A stretch of 58,855 nucleotides of DNA from Oscillospiraceae bacterium (GCA_017458085.1 JAFTGE010000010.1:1-58855); one strand, 5' to 3'. Numbered from the stretch's first letter, positions 17,029-26,959 are shown. Numbers and translations are program-made. Notes: generated from the sequence alone by a model not told the origin.

Positions 17029-18320
17029 GTCTTCCTCCTGTTTTTGCTCTGCCCGGTATCATCCGCGGCAGGCTCGGTCTTGATCTGCTTCCCGGCGTCC
17101 CGCAGCTTGACATAGCCGCCGTTGAGGTAGTAATCGTCGCCGCCATTCTCGGCGGGGATCAGGTTCATGTTCTCCAGACGGCGGATATCATTGGGAGACA
17201 GAAAGCCGTTGCTGATGCCCGTGGCGTAGCCCTGCATACGCGATGCGTAATCGCCGCGGAGCAGACCGTCCACATTGAATTTGGGGAAATAGGCGTCCTG
17301 TTCAGCTTCCAGAAGCAGATCCTTGGTGATGGCCTGCTCAAAGCGCACCAGCCAGGGCGTCAGGGTATGCACCACAAAGTCGATGCTCTGGTGCTCGATA
17401 TTGGAGAACGTGGCGTGCTCCAGATCCTGCACCATGTGCGGGGGTACCCGGAAGATGCGGCAGATCTCGTTGACGCCGAACTGCCTGGTGGAAAGGAACT
17501 GGCTGTCCTCCGGCGGGAGGGAGATCGCCTTATACGACATGCCCTCCTCCAGCACAGCGACCTTGTGGGCGTTGTTGGGTCCGCCGTAGATCTCCGACCA
17601 GTTCTCCCGCAGCTTCTCCGGGTTCTTCAGAACACCGGGATGCTCCAGGACGCCGGAAGGCTGGGCACCGTTTTTGAAGAAGGCGCTGCCGTATTTCTCC
17701 ACGGCCAGCGTGGTGCCGAGGCTGTTCTTCATCATGGCGATGGGCGAAAAGCCCACCAGTCCGTTGAAGCCCAGCCCGGGAATGTGGAAAATCTCATCCC
17801 TGCGGAAGTAGATATCCTTGTTCTGCTCCCCGGGAACCTCGTCTGTGTATGCGTGGTAGATGTAATAGATCTGCCCCTTCTCGTCACGGTCGGGCTCCAC
17901 GTTTTCCGGCAGAAGCGGGTACAGCGCCATGATGTTGTTCCTGCCGTCCCGGATGATCTGGGCGTAAGCGTTGCCCCAAAGGAGCAGGTGCGTCATCATG
18001 GTCTCCCGGAAGGAGAAGCTGGTCATCTCCGGATTTGGCTGACGGTACAGCAGCTTGTACAGCGGATGGTCTTTGGCGCGCTCTTTGTCCTTTTCGGCGT
18101 CGTCGGTGAAGCGGTACAGATGCAGCGGAAGCCCCGCCACCGTCTCCGCGAGGAGCCGGACGCAGGCATACACCGTCGCGATCTGCATGGCGGACTTTTC
18201 ATCCACACGTTCGCCGGAGTCAGCCTTGCCGAAGACGAAGGTCTGCCCAGAATCCCGGACGCTGTCGGTCACCTCGGGAGCGTCCCTTGCGCTGATGCCC
18301 AGCCATTCAAGAAATCCCAT
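17025..18320 (-). CDS. Portal protein, HK97 family
   Basis: 431 aa. Forms the dodecameric DNA channel at one capsid vertex. Family phrases: TVYACVRLLAETVAGLPLHL, PLYKLLYRQPNPEMTSFSFR, LLWGNAYAQIIRDGRNNIMA and RFGVNEICRIFRVPPHMV-like text (STRQFGVNEICRIFRVPPHM). Length is normal. GGGGGAAACG precedes the ATG at 18320. Located between terminase large subunit and protease. Confidence 0.95.
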   Translation of the reverse strand: MGFLEWLGISARDAPEVTDSVRDSGQTFVFGKADSGERVDEKSAMQIATVYACVRLLAETVAGLPLHLYRFTDDAEKDKERAKDHPLYKLLYRQPNPEMTSFSFRETMMTHLLLWGNAYAQIIRDGRNNIMALYPLLPENVEPDRDEKGQIYYIYHAYTDEVPGEQNKDIYFRRDEIFHIPGLGFNGLVGFSPIAMMKNSLGTTLAVEKYGSAFFKNGAQPSGVLEHPGVLKNPEKLRENWSEIYGGPNNAHKVAVLEEGMSYKAISLPPEDSQFLSTRQFGVNEICRIFRVPPHMVQDLEHATFSNIEHQSIDFVVHTLTPWLVRFEQAITKDLLLEAEQDAYFPKFNVDGLLRGDYASRMQGYATGISNGFLSPNDIRRLENMNLIPAENGGDDYYLNGGYVKLRDAGKQIKTEPAADDTGQSKNRRKT

Positions 18321-18335
18321 ATCTGCGTTTCCCCC

Positions 18336-19943
18336 TTAAAATGAAAGAAGACCGCGGGTGTCGTACACGCTTTCCCCGGTATCCAGACCGCAGCGGATGG
18401 CGCGGTCCAGAGCCATGATGGTTGCGACGGCTCCGTCGATCTTCTCTGTAGATTTTTCTTTGTCCGCCTTGATGTTCCCGGCGGGATCGGTGCGGATGAA
18501 GATGTTGTCCATCATCCAGCGAAGCACGGGATGCCCGCCGTGGCCGATCCGCTTTTCCAGCACCAGCTTCATCAGTTCCTTTGTCGGCGGGCTCATATCC
18601 TTGAAGCCCTGACCGAAGGGAACGACCGTGAAGCCCATGCCCTCAAGGTTTTGCACCATCTGCACGGCGCCCCAGCGGTCGAACGCGATCTCTCGGATGT
18701 TGAACCGTTCGCCCAGGCGCTCAATGAACTGCTCGATGAAGCCGTAGTGAATGACATTTCCCTCCGTGGTCATGATGTAGCCCTGCCGCTCCCAGATATC
18801 ATAGGGAACGTGGTCGCGCTTCACGCGCAGGTCAAGCGTGTCCTCCGGCACCCAGAAGTACGGAAGCACCCAGTATTTATCCTCATCGTCGGTCGGCGGG
18901 AACACCAGCACAAACGCTGTGATGTCCGTTGTGCTGGAGAGGTCAAGCCCGCCGTAGCAGATTCTGCCTTCCAGATCCTCCTCGGAAACCGGGAACGCGC
19001 AGGCGTCCCATTTATCCAACGGCATCCAGCGGACGGACTGCTTCACCCACTGATTGAGCCTCAGCTGACGGAAACTGTTCTCCTCGCCCGGGTTCTGCTT
19101 CGCGGACTCACAGGCGGCTTTCACCTTGTCGATGCCGACCGTGATGCCCAGGGACGGATTTGCTTTCTTCCATACCTTCGGATCAGTCCAGTCCTCATCC
19201 TCGGCGGCGCCGTAGATAACGGAGTAGAAAGTCGGGTCGATCTTGCGGCCTGCCTGGATGTCCAGGGCTTTCTGATGCACCTCATAGCAGATGCTGTTGG
19301 TATCGTTGCCCGCCGTGGTGATCAGGAAGTACAGCGGCTGCATTCGCGCGTCGCCGGAGCCCTGGAGCATGACATCAAAGAGCTTTCGGTTGGGCTGGGT
19401 ATGCAGCTCGTCAAAGATAACGCCGTGGGTATTGAAGCCGTGCTTGTTCGCCACGTCCGCCGACAGCACCTGGTAGGAACTGTTGGTGGGCAGGTAGGTG
19501 ATCTTCTTCTGCGATTCCAGGATCTTCACCCGCTTGGAAAGCGCGGGAGAAAAGCGGACCATGTCCACGGCCACGTCGAAGACGATCTTTGCCTGGTTGC
19601 GGTCAGCCGCGCAGCCGTAGACCTCGGCGCGCTCCTCGCCGTCGCCGCAGAGGAGCAGAAGCGCTACGGCGGCGGCAAGCTCACTTTTGCCCTGCTTCTT
19701 GGGTATCTCGATGTAGGCGGTGTTGAACTGCCGGTAGCCGTTGGGCTTGAGGATGCCGAACAGATCCCGGATGATCTGCTCCTGCCAGTCGATCAGTTCA
19801 AAGGGCTGACCGGCCCAGGTGCCTTTCGTATGGCACAGCGACTCGATGAACATGACGGCGTAGTCCGCGGCGGCCTTGTCGTAGTGACTGTCCTTCGCCT
19901 TGAACCTCGTCGGGGTATATTTCTTCAGCTTCCGCATCGCCAT
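18336..19943 (-). CDS. terL: Terminase large subunit
   Basis: 535 aa from the ATG at 19943, which has GGAGG 6 nt upstream; the frame continues 12 codons further but without a ribosome site. The ATPase motor shows Walker A (IEIPKKQGKSELAAA), Walker B (HGVIFDELHTQPN) and a C-motif region (LITTAGNDTNS). The C-terminal RNase H-like nuclease begins around GLDLSSTTDITAF and includes IREIAFDRWGAVQM and KSTEKIDGAVATIMALDRAI. It packages and cuts phage DNA. Terminase_1 (HK97-like) type. Confidence 0.95.
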   Translation of the reverse strand: MAMRKLKKYTPTRFKAKDSHYDKAAADYAVMFIESLCHTKGTWAGQPFELIDWQEQIIRDLFGILKPNGYRQFNTAYIEIPKKQGKSELAAAVALLLLCGDGEERAEVYGCAADRNQAKIVFDVAVDMVRFSPALSKRVKILESQKKITYLPTNSSYQVLSADVANKHGFNTHGVIFDELHTQPNRKLFDVMLQGSGDARMQPLYFLITTAGNDTNSICYEVHQKALDIQAGRKIDPTFYSVIYGAAEDEDWTDPKVWKKANPSLGITVGIDKVKAACESAKQNPGEENSFRQLRLNQWVKQSVRWMPLDKWDACAFPVSEEDLEGRICYGGLDLSSTTDITAFVLVFPPTDDEDKYWVLPYFWVPEDTLDLRVKRDHVPYDIWERQGYIMTTEGNVIHYGFIEQFIERLGERFNIREIAFDRWGAVQMVQNLEGMGFTVVPFGQGFKDMSPPTKELMKLVLEKRIGHGGHPVLRWMMDNIFIRTDPAGNIKADKEKSTEKIDGAVATIMALDRAIRCGLDTGESVYDTRGLLSF

Positions 19944-20045
19944 GCCGTTTCCTCCAAAACAAAACGGCCGCCTCCGCAATCGGAGCGACCGTCATAACGG
20001 AGAACAGGGCCTTTCGGCCCGTCCCCGGTGTATTTCTCTGTTAAC

Positions 20046-20243
20046 TCAGTCCCGCGTCCTGTGGATGATGGAGAGGATCTTGTCCTGCTCCTCCGGGCTG
20101 ATCCCTATGCTGTCCAGCGCCTGCCGCGTTCCGCAGTCAGGGCAGATGGGCGTCTCATTGTCCGTCCTGGACAGCGCCGGTGGTTCGGCGTATGCCTTTC
20201 CGCACAGCGGGCAGACACGGATCTGCCTGATCTCATTCTTCAT
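20046..20243 (-). CDS. Small zinc-ribbon protein, function unknown
   Basis: 65 aa from the ATG at 20243. Two CxxC pairs (RVCPLCGKAY and PICPDCGTRQ) about 28 residues apart form a probable zinc ribbon; the C-terminus (SIGISPEEQDKILSIIHR) is helical. It overlaps the cyclotransferase gene by 11 nt and precedes the terminase large subunit by about 100 nt. A nucleic-acid or protein-binding accessory role is likely but unproven. Confidence 0.7.
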   Translation of the reverse strand: MKNEIRQIRVCPLCGKAYAEPPALSRTDNETPICPDCGTRQALDSIGISPEEQDKILSIIHRTRD

Positions 20244-20748
20244 TTTCCGCAGCCTCCACACATTTATCATAGGCGTCCAGGAGAACGCTCTCATCAAAAC
20301 CGAAGGTGTCGTAGCCTTTCAGACAGGTTCTCATGTAGTAATCCGATGGGATGCCGATGGGCCTGTCCTCACGCATGATGTAAACGAAAGCGGTTACCGT
20401 GCGGTATCTGCCGGAGCGGATCCCCTTGTAGCGCACCTCCATTTCCCGTTTGTAGTAGAAATCGGGAAAGCCTTCATAACGGTCGAGCGCGGCCTCGTCG
20501 GTTTCCGTCACCGCCCATATGGCGACGGGTACCTTGCCGCCTTCGCGCTCCTCGATGGTGAGGTAGGAGCCGGTCTTGCTGCCCCTGAAAAGCAGCTCCC
20601 AGCCGTCCAGTTCCGCGGTGCCGAGCGCGGCGGCATACGGGCAGCGCATCCGCATCTGCTGTACATTGAGGTTGCTGCCGTAAGCGATGTAGTACTTCTT
20701 TTCCATGTCGCGCACCCTGCCGAAATCAAAACAGTATCTGCTTGCCAT
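20233..20748 (-). CDS. Gamma-glutamylcyclotransferase/AIG2-like protein
   Basis: 171 aa from the ATG at 20748 (AAGGATCAGACT upstream); an ATG at 20706 (MEKKYYIAYG) is an alternative start. The GGCT fold signature is clear: YYIAYGSNLN at the start, a central ELLFRGSKTGSYLTIEE strand pair, and the catalytic Glu region LDRYEGFPDFYYKREMEV. GGCT proteins release 5-oxoproline from gamma-glutamyl amines. It lies next to an amidoligase gene, a pairing known from phages in which one enzyme makes and the other breaks gamma-glutamyl or isopeptide links. Substrate unknown. Confidence 0.85.
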   Translation of the reverse strand: MASRYCFDFGRVRDMEKKYYIAYGSNLNVQQMRMRCPYAAALGTAELDGWELLFRGSKTGSYLTIEEREGGKVPVAIWAVTETDEAALDRYEGFPDFYYKREMEVRYKGIRSGRYRTVTAFVYIMREDRPIGIPSDYYMRTCLKGYDTFGFDESVLLDAYDKCVEAAENEE

Positions 20749-20837
20749 AGTCTGATCCTTCCTTTCCGGGGCTGCTGCCCCTTCTACCACCGAAAGCCCG
20801 CTTCTCAGCGGGTTCGGGGGCCTCTGGGCGGCGTCCT

Positions 20838-21788
<951 letters not shown>

Positions 21789-21830
21789 GGTCGAATCCTC
21801 CTTGATGTGGGGCTGTCCGCTCCCTTTTGT

Positions 21831-21877
21831 CGTGTACATATATCACTCTGAAGGGCGGATATATCAAGTTAATTCGG
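21831..21877 (-). promoter_or_regulatory. Conserved TTGACTT...GAGTGATA intergenic element, copy 2
   Basis: On the minus strand: AATTAACTTGATATATC, CGCCCTTCA, GAGTGATATATGTACACGAC, about 43 nt upstream of the amidoligase start. It shares order and most bases with the copies at 2141-2180 and 23221-23264. Promoter or operator; undecided. Confidence 0.5.
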
Positions 21878-21906
21878 AGCCATGATCTGCACAAAGATAC
21901 AGCGGA

Positions 21907-22197
21907 TTATGTGTGTATATCTGGCAGCTCTGAAGGCTTGTCCAAGGCCTCCAGGAGCAGTCGGACGCCGAGCTTCACGCCGGTCCGAAAGAACTCCAGA
22001 TTGTAAAGGTCGGTCACAATAGCGGTTTCTTCTTTGTACTCATCCAAAAGAGCGCACTGTTCTTCGCTCAGGTTCTGAGCAAGCTGCCTGGAGAGCTTCT
22101 CCGCTTTTTCCAGGTGCTCCCGAAAAGTGTCGGAATCCGGCCTGACCAGTTCCGCGGGGTAATACCCGCCGTTGTAGATATCATCGATCAGGCTCAT
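21907..22197 (-). CDS. DUF6809-type small protein
   Basis: 96 aa from the ATG at 22197. MSLIDDIYNGGYYPAELVRP, then helical EKAEKLSRQLAQNLSEEQCA and FRTGVKLGVRLLLEALDKP, the pattern of the DUF6809 family common in Clostridia phages and integrated elements. Function unknown. Three nt separate its start from the preceding DUF4314 stop, so the two are co-translated. Confidence 0.75.
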   Translation of the reverse strand: MSLIDDIYNGGYYPAELVRPDSDTFREHLEKAEKLSRQLAQNLSEEQCALLDEYKEETAIVTDLYNLEFFRTGVKLGVRLLLEALDKPSELPDIHT

Positions 22198-22199
22198 GA

Positions 22200-22424
22200 T
22201 CACCCATCCGCCTTTCTGACCAGGTCCTCACCGTAGACCACGTTGAGGCCACTGCCGTTGTCCCAGCGCATCAGAAGGGAGCCGGTATCGTCAACGCCCA
22301 GCACCGTACCGAGCGTTCCAATGGGCGGCGCCTGGACGTCCTCCATGCGGAGAAGCTCTACGCGGGTGCCCGCCGGGTACTCCCGACGGACACGCTCGAC
22401 CGTTTCTCTGGATGGGAATCTCAT
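22200..22424 (-). CDS. DUF4314 protein
   Basis: 74 aa. ERVRREYPAGTRVELLRMED, then PIGTLGTVLGVDDTGSLLM and WDNGSGLNVVYGED: the DUF4314 family, an SH3-like beta barrel of unknown role found across Firmicutes phages and conjugative elements. GGAGGAACAGGC precedes the ATG. Overlaps the upstream gene by 4 nt. Confidence 0.85.
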   Translation of the reverse strand: MRFPSRETVERVRREYPAGTRVELLRMEDVQAPPIGTLGTVLGVDDTGSLLMRWDNGSGLNVVYGEDLVRKADG

Positions 22425-23173
22425 GCCTGTTCCTCCTTCGCTGCGTCACGCTTGGCTTTCTGCGCCGCGCTGAAAGCGTCGGCTTTCTCTTTGTTGGGGA
22501 AGGCCGCGCTGCCGGAGAGGTTCTTCAGCAGGAACTTCCGCTGTTCCTTGCTCTCCGCGCCGATGAAGCCGAGCCGGAGGAGGAAGCCCCGGAAGGCGTA
22601 CTTCTCGCTTTCCACGTCCTTCTCCGTCGCGGTGACGCGCTTGGCTTCCTTCGCCATCCGGCAAAGGGCCGCGATGAAAGCGGTGTAGGCGCTTGTTTCT
22701 TCTGGGCTGGGCATCGTGTCCCACCAGGGGAAGCAGACGGCCCCGTCCCGTCTCTGAACCGTGAGCCGGTCAGCGCCGAGCGCCTTGCGGATCAGGTTCG
22801 CCTTGCTGTCGATCAGCCTGGTGAGCCGGTCAAGACTGTCAGGCTCAAAGCCGTCCAGCGGCAGGAGGATCTGGAGCCCGGTGTCGGGGATCTCGGCCGG
22901 CTCTTCTTCGGCGGGCATGGTCTCGGGGGCCTCGGCGGTGAAGCCCTCGGCCGCAAGCGCCTCGATGAGGTTTTCGATCACCTCGCTGTCGGCGCGGTCG
23001 TCGAAGCTCACGCGGCCGTTTTTGTCGATGTGGAAGAAGTCCACCTGGTAGGCGCAGGACGGAACGCCGAGGTACTTTGCATCCGCGCCTGTGAAGCCGC
23101 TGATGGCTTTGACCAGGCGCTTGCGCTCCGCTCCGGTCACGTTGTAATCAAGGGTGAAAGTGTTCTGGGTCAT
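22421..23173 (-). CDS. Phage protein of the 'virulence-related' type sharing the amidoligase C-terminal module
   Basis: 250 aa from the ATG at 23173 (GGAGG upstream). The N-terminus (MTQNTFTLDYNVTGAERKRL; GFTGADAKYLGVPSCAYQVD) matches proteins annotated in Clostridia phages as virulence-related; the middle (SKANLIRKALGADRLTVQRR) is an alpha/beta domain. The end (YAFRGFLLRLGFIGAESKEQ; KFLLKNLSGSAAFPNKEKAD) is clearly related to the C-terminus of the amidoligase at 20838. Biochemical role unknown. The first gene behind the conserved element at 23221-23264. Confidence 0.65.
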   Translation of the reverse strand: MTQNTFTLDYNVTGAERKRLVKAISGFTGADAKYLGVPSCAYQVDFFHIDKNGRVSFDDRADSEVIENLIEALAAEGFTAEAPETMPAEEEPAEIPDTGLQILLPLDGFEPDSLDRLTRLIDSKANLIRKALGADRLTVQRRDGAVCFPWWDTMPSPEETSAYTAFIAALCRMAKEAKRVTATEKDVESEKYAFRGFLLRLGFIGAESKEQRKFLLKNLSGSAAFPNKEKADAFSAAQKAKRDAAKEEQA

Positions 23174-23220
23174 GGTGGTAAGCCTCCGTATGTTATTCCG
23201 CGGGCGGTGGCCCTTCGGTA

Positions 23221-23264
23221 GTGTATTCATCACTCTTTTGGGCACATATAGCAAGTCAATTCTT
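23221..23264 (-). promoter_or_regulatory. Conserved TTGACTT...GAGTGATA intergenic element, copy 3
   Basis: On the minus strand: GAATTGACTTGCTATATG, TGCCCAAAA, GAGTGATGAATACACTACC, about 48 nt upstream of the gene starting at 23173. Closest relative is the copy at 21831-21877, with identical spacing. Confidence 0.5.
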
Positions 23265-23292
23265 GCCCCGCGGCCGCAGAAAACAGGGAGAA

Positions 23293-25149
23293 TTATATGT
23301 CCTCGTTCTGGTGACAGTACACAATGCCAGCCAGCACGAACCATACGCATGGGAGCGCCACGCCGTTGCCCCAGAGACGGTAAGCGGAACTGTCCAGGTA
23401 GGGGTCTTGCAGCCACTTTACGATCTGCGCTCTGGTCTTCGGCTTCTTCGCCCCGGTGATCACGCGGCGGTGGGTCTCAAAGACCTCTGTCCAGAACGCG
23501 ATGTCCTCCTCGCTTGGCTCGGCGGTTTCCAGCCCGGAACACCACCAGTCGGGAAAGCCCTGGAGGCGGGCGCACTCGGTCGGCGTGAGACGGCGCACGA
23601 TGTAGTACGGCTCCGCGCTCACCACGGGCGGCTCCTTGTACTCGGAAGCCACCAGCGTGTCCACGGCGGGCTCATCGGAGAACTTTGTCACATGCGAGTT
23701 CTTGGAAGCGTGGTAGGCGGCCGCGACGCCTTGCTGGTCGGCGGTGTTGAGGGTAAACGCCACATCGTCTCCGACGCCGCTGCCCTGGGGGCCGTTCTCA
23801 TCGGCCCGGCCGATCATGTTGCCCTGCAGGGAGTAAGCCTTTTCCACCACGCACACGCCGCCCTGGTTACAGCCGGGGTGCCCGCCGCTCTGGTCGAGCG
23901 TCCGCGAGGTGTCCGCCTCATAGATCCCGGCGTGAGGATTGCCCGAGAGCATGGCGTGGCTCTTGTCGGAACTGATGCCGAAGACGGTCGGCGCGAACAC
24001 GGTCTGGTCGTTGCCTGTGGCAAGGGTAGCGGATTTCTCCTCCTGCACCAGAGCGCCTTTGCCGCCGCCTTCTTTCCCACAGCGGATCTTCAGCGTGTAT
24101 GCCAGAGGACCATCCGGCGTCATGACCAGCGGTACGTTCCCGCCGCCGGTTCCCATACGCTGGGTCAGCGTCTGCACGACATTGTCCTCGTCGATACCGA
24201 TGCGGCTGTCCACAGGATGGTGCTCCAGCGCGATGGCCGCCGGAACGACTCCGGCGCGGAGCGTGGGAGAGGTCTCGTCCTCGTACCCGATGGTGCGGCT
24301 CTTCGCGGAATGCTCCGTGCAGAAGCCCGCAGCCAGCACCGCGGGAGGATGGCCGTGGTCCTGGGCGCGGAGCGTTCCTGTCACATCCCCGGACACATCC
24401 ATCCGTTCGCCGCCCTGGTCGTTCAGGCAGAGGCCGCCTGACGCTCCAGCGCCAGCCGCAGGATCTCGGGCAGCTCTTTCCCACGCCTGGAAGCCCGCCG
24501 CAGAATACCCAGACAGGCCTTCGGACTTAAAGAGTATGTCTCCGGCACGTTCGCCTCCAAAATCCGCGACAAGAAAGATTCTTGCTCTGCGCTGGGGTAC
24601 ACCCCAGAATTGAGCGTCGAGAAGCCGGTAAGCCACGCTCCATCCGTCTCCCAGGTACACGTCGGCGTAGGGCCATCCGTTTTTACCAGGCGGAGGCACC
24701 TGGGCGGCCGGTTCTTTAACGCCGATGACCGCTTCGAGGACAGCCTTGAAGTCGTCGCCGCCGTTTGAACTGAAGGCGCCGGGGACGTTTTCCCAGACGC
24801 AGTATCTCGGATATTCTCCATTTGTTGCTTCCCTCATTTCTCTGATGATGCGGATCGCCTGATGGAACAGGCCGGAGCGTTCTCCGTCAAGTCCGGCGCG
24901 GCGGCCCGCGATGGACATGTCCTGGCACGGACTGCCGAAGGTGATAATGTCCACGGGCGGGAGATCGCCGCCTTTGAGAGCGGACACATCGCCGTAGTGG
25001 ATCATCCCGGGCAGGCGCTTTGTGGTGACGCGCACGGCGAAGGGCTCCACCTCGGAAGCCCATACCGGTTCGATGCCGGCGAGGATGCCGGCCAAAGGAA
25101 AGCCCCCGGAGCCGTCGAAGAGGCTGCCGAGGGTCAGACGCTTATTCAT
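23293..25149 (-). CDS. C5-cytosine DNA methyltransferase (phage-encoded, enlarged)
   Basis: 618 aa, about 200 longer than typical. Motif I GSLFDGSGGFPLAG, motif IV with catalytic Cys FGSPCQDMSIAG, motif VI VWENVPGAF, motif VIII QRRARIFLVAD, motif IX region RLTPTECARLQGFPDWW and motif X YRLWGNGVALP are all present. Between VIII and IX lies a region of about 270 aa with recurring T-L phrases (GTLRAQDHGHPP, PTLRAGVVP, QTLTQRMGTGGGN, ATLATGNDQ, RTLDQSGGHPG, FTLNTADQQG) that replaces the usual target-recognition domain. Likely protects phage DNA from host restriction. Overlaps the next methyltransferase by 8 nt. Confidence 0.92.
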   Translation of the reverse strand: MNKRLTLGSLFDGSGGFPLAGILAGIEPVWASEVEPFAVRVTTKRLPGMIHYGDVSALKGGDLPPVDIITFGSPCQDMSIAGRRAGLDGERSGLFHQAIRIIREMREATNGEYPRYCVWENVPGAFSSNGGDDFKAVLEAVIGVKEPAAQVPPPGKNGWPYADVYLGDGWSVAYRLLDAQFWGVPQRRARIFLVADFGGERAGDILFKSEGLSGYSAAGFQAWERAARDPAAGAGASGGLCLNDQGGERMDVSGDVTGTLRAQDHGHPPAVLAAGFCTEHSAKSRTIGYEDETSPTLRAGVVPAAIALEHHPVDSRIGIDEDNVVQTLTQRMGTGGGNVPLVMTPDGPLAYTLKIRCGKEGGGKGALVQEEKSATLATGNDQTVFAPTVFGISSDKSHAMLSGNPHAGIYEADTSRTLDQSGGHPGCNQGGVCVVEKAYSLQGNMIGRADENGPQGSGVGDDVAFTLNTADQQGVAAAYHASKNSHVTKFSDEPAVDTLVASEYKEPPVVSAEPYYIVRRLTPTECARLQGFPDWWCSGLETAEPSEEDIAFWTEVFETHRRVITGAKKPKTRAQIVKWLQDPYLDSSAYRLWGNGVALPCVWFVLAGIVYCHQNEDI

Positions 25150-26404
25150 GTTCCACCTCTTTCACCAGATCGGCGTACCCGATCCGTACCCCATTGCGCT
25201 CCACATACACCTGATCCGCGCTGCCGAAGTCCTCGACAAAGCGGCGGAGGATAACGGAGGCGTATTTGGGGTCGAGTTCCATCATCCGGCAGATACGGTT
25301 GGTCTGCTCACAGGCCATCATGGTGGAGCCGGAGCCGCCGAAGGTGTCTATCACGATGCTGTTTTCCTGCGAGGAATTGCGGATGGGATACGCCAGCAGA
25401 TCCAGAGGCTTGCTGGTGGGATGGTTGGCGTTCCGCTTGGGCTTGGCGTAGTTCCAGATCGTGGTCTGTTTGCGATCTGAATTCCAGAAATGCTTCCCGT
25501 TCTGCAGAAAACCATAGAGTATGGGTTCGTGCTGCCACTGGTAATCCGAGCGTCCGAGCACCAGGGAGTCCTTCACCCAAATACAGCATCCGGCGAGGTG
25601 GAACCCGGCGTCGATGAACGCTCTGCGGAAGTTCAGCCCCTCCGTGTCGGCGTGGAAAACATAGGCAGCTCCGCCTTTCTCCAGCACGTCCGCCATATTC
25701 TTGAACGCGGAAAGCAGGAAGGCGTAGAACTCCTCGTTCTTCATGCTGTCGTTCTGGATCGTCAGGCCGCTGGAGCTTTTGAAAGACACACCATACGGAG
25801 GGTCGGTCACGATCAGGTTTGCCCGGGCACCGTCCATCAGCTTCTGTACATCTTCCGCTTTGGTAGCGTCTCCGCACATAAGCCTGTGGCGGCCGACCGT
25901 CCAGATATCTCCCGGCTCCACGAAGGAGGCTTTCTCCAGCGCGGCGGTCAGGTCGAAATCATCATCATTTATGTCATTGTCATTCGCGCCGTAGAGCGCG
26001 GCGAGTTCTTTCTCATCAAAGCCGGACAGCAGAGGGTCCATGCCCATTTCCTGCAGGGCTTCGATCTCCACCGCCAGCAGTTCCTCGTCCCATCCGGCGT
26101 CCAGGGCGGAGCGGTTGACGGCGAGGATGTAGGCTTTCTTTTCGGCTTCCGTCATGCCCGTGAGCATGACATAGGGCAGTTCTTTCATGCCCTCCGCCTT
26201 CGCCGCCTCAACGCGCCCGTGACCGGAAAGGATGGTGAAGTTCTCATCCACCTCCACAGGATCGCCGTAGCCGATGCCCCGGTAGATCGAGCGGAGCTTG
26301 TTGATCTGCTCTTTGCTGTGGGTGCGGGCGTTGTTAGCGTAGGGGATGAACTTGTCCACGGGCGCCATTGGATAGTCCTTGGCGAACACCTTGATCTCAC
26401 TCAT
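25142..26404 (-). CDS. ParB-like domain fused to a DNA (N4/N6) methyltransferase
   Basis: 420 aa. Residues about 10-110 are a ParB/sulfiredoxin-like domain (KFIPYANNARTHSKEQINKL; ILSGHGRVEAAKAEGMKELP). Residues about 165-410 are a beta-class amino-methyltransferase with motif IV NLIVTDPPYGVSF followed by motif I VIDTFGGSGSTMMACEQTNR and CRMMELDPKYASVILRR. It methylates adenine N6 or cytosine N4. This fusion is common next to terminase genes in Firmicutes phages. GGGAGG precedes the ATG; it abuts terS. Confidence 0.93.
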   Translation of the reverse strand: MSEIKVFAKDYPMAPVDKFIPYANNARTHSKEQINKLRSIYRGIGYGDPVEVDENFTILSGHGRVEAAKAEGMKELPYVMLTGMTEAEKKAYILAVNRSALDAGWDEELLAVEIEALQEMGMDPLLSGFDEKELAALYGANDNDINDDDFDLTAALEKASFVEPGDIWTVGRHRLMCGDATKAEDVQKLMDGARANLIVTDPPYGVSFKSSSGLTIQNDSMKNEEFYAFLLSAFKNMADVLEKGGAAYVFHADTEGLNFRRAFIDAGFHLAGCCIWVKDSLVLGRSDYQWQHEPILYGFLQNGKHFWNSDRKQTTIWNYAKPKRNANHPTSKPLDLLAYPIRNSSQENSIVIDTFGGSGSTMMACEQTNRICRMMELDPKYASVILRRFVEDFGSADQVYVERNGVRIGYADLVKEVEHE

Positions 26405-26959
26405 TTATCTGCCCTCCCTGGCTCTGAGCAGCCGCTCCATCAGATCGTCCTGCGGGGACGGCGCGCTGTCGTAATCTGTCGAACAGTTTTCCTTCACGAT
26501 TTGGAAGATCTCGTTCCACAGCCTGTTGGCCTGGTTCATGTACTGGATGCCGATGTTGACGAACGGGGACGGGATCGGACTGCCCGTGGTCGGATGCTTG
26601 GAGAGGAAGCCCAGCTTGCTGGTGGTCTCCTCGCACTGGATCCAGCGGGCGGAGCTCATGGCGTAGCGTTCGATCAGGTCAGGAGAGACCTTCGCCGCGC
26701 AGCCGACGCGCTTCAACCAGTTCCAGGTGCTTGTGTAAATATCCCGCGCCTGCAGAGGATTCCCGTCGCGCTGTTCAGCCGAGAGGAAATTATGGGGCTC
26801 CGGCATCTCCACGCCCTCCATCTCCGGGATGTCGAGCACAAGGAGCGGACGGCCACCCGGATTGCCCGCGGCGGCTTTGTCTTTTACAGCGGACTTCTTG
26901 CGTCCGGCGCCCGGTCTGGCGCCGCCGTGACCGCCGATGTTATTGCTTTTTGTGGGCAT
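26405..26959 (-). CDS. terS: Terminase small subunit, P27 family
   Basis: 184 aa. GGARPGAGRKKSAVK opening, LSAEQRDGNPLQARDIYTST, NWLKRVGCAAKVSPDLIERY and FVNIGIQYMNQANRLWNEIF are the P27-family pattern. The subunit recognises cos/pac DNA and loads the large subunit. AAAGGAAG precedes the ATG. An HNH gene lies upstream, a pairing typical of cos-type HK97-like phages in which HNH, TerS and TerL act together. Confidence 0.92.
   Translation of the reverse strand: MPTKSNNIGGHGGARPGAGRKKSAVKDKAAAGNPGGRPLLVLDIPEMEGVEMPEPHNFLSAEQRDGNPLQARDIYTSTWNWLKRVGCAAKVSPDLIERYAMSSARWIQCEETTSKLGFLSKHPTTGSPIPSPFVNIGIQYMNQANRLWNEIFQIVKENCSTDYDSAPSPQDDLMERLLRAREGR

Noticed and set aside
18531-19997. 488-aa plus-strand open frame opposite terminase large subunit
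   Set aside because: Antisense shadow; the minus strand carries all terminase motifs.
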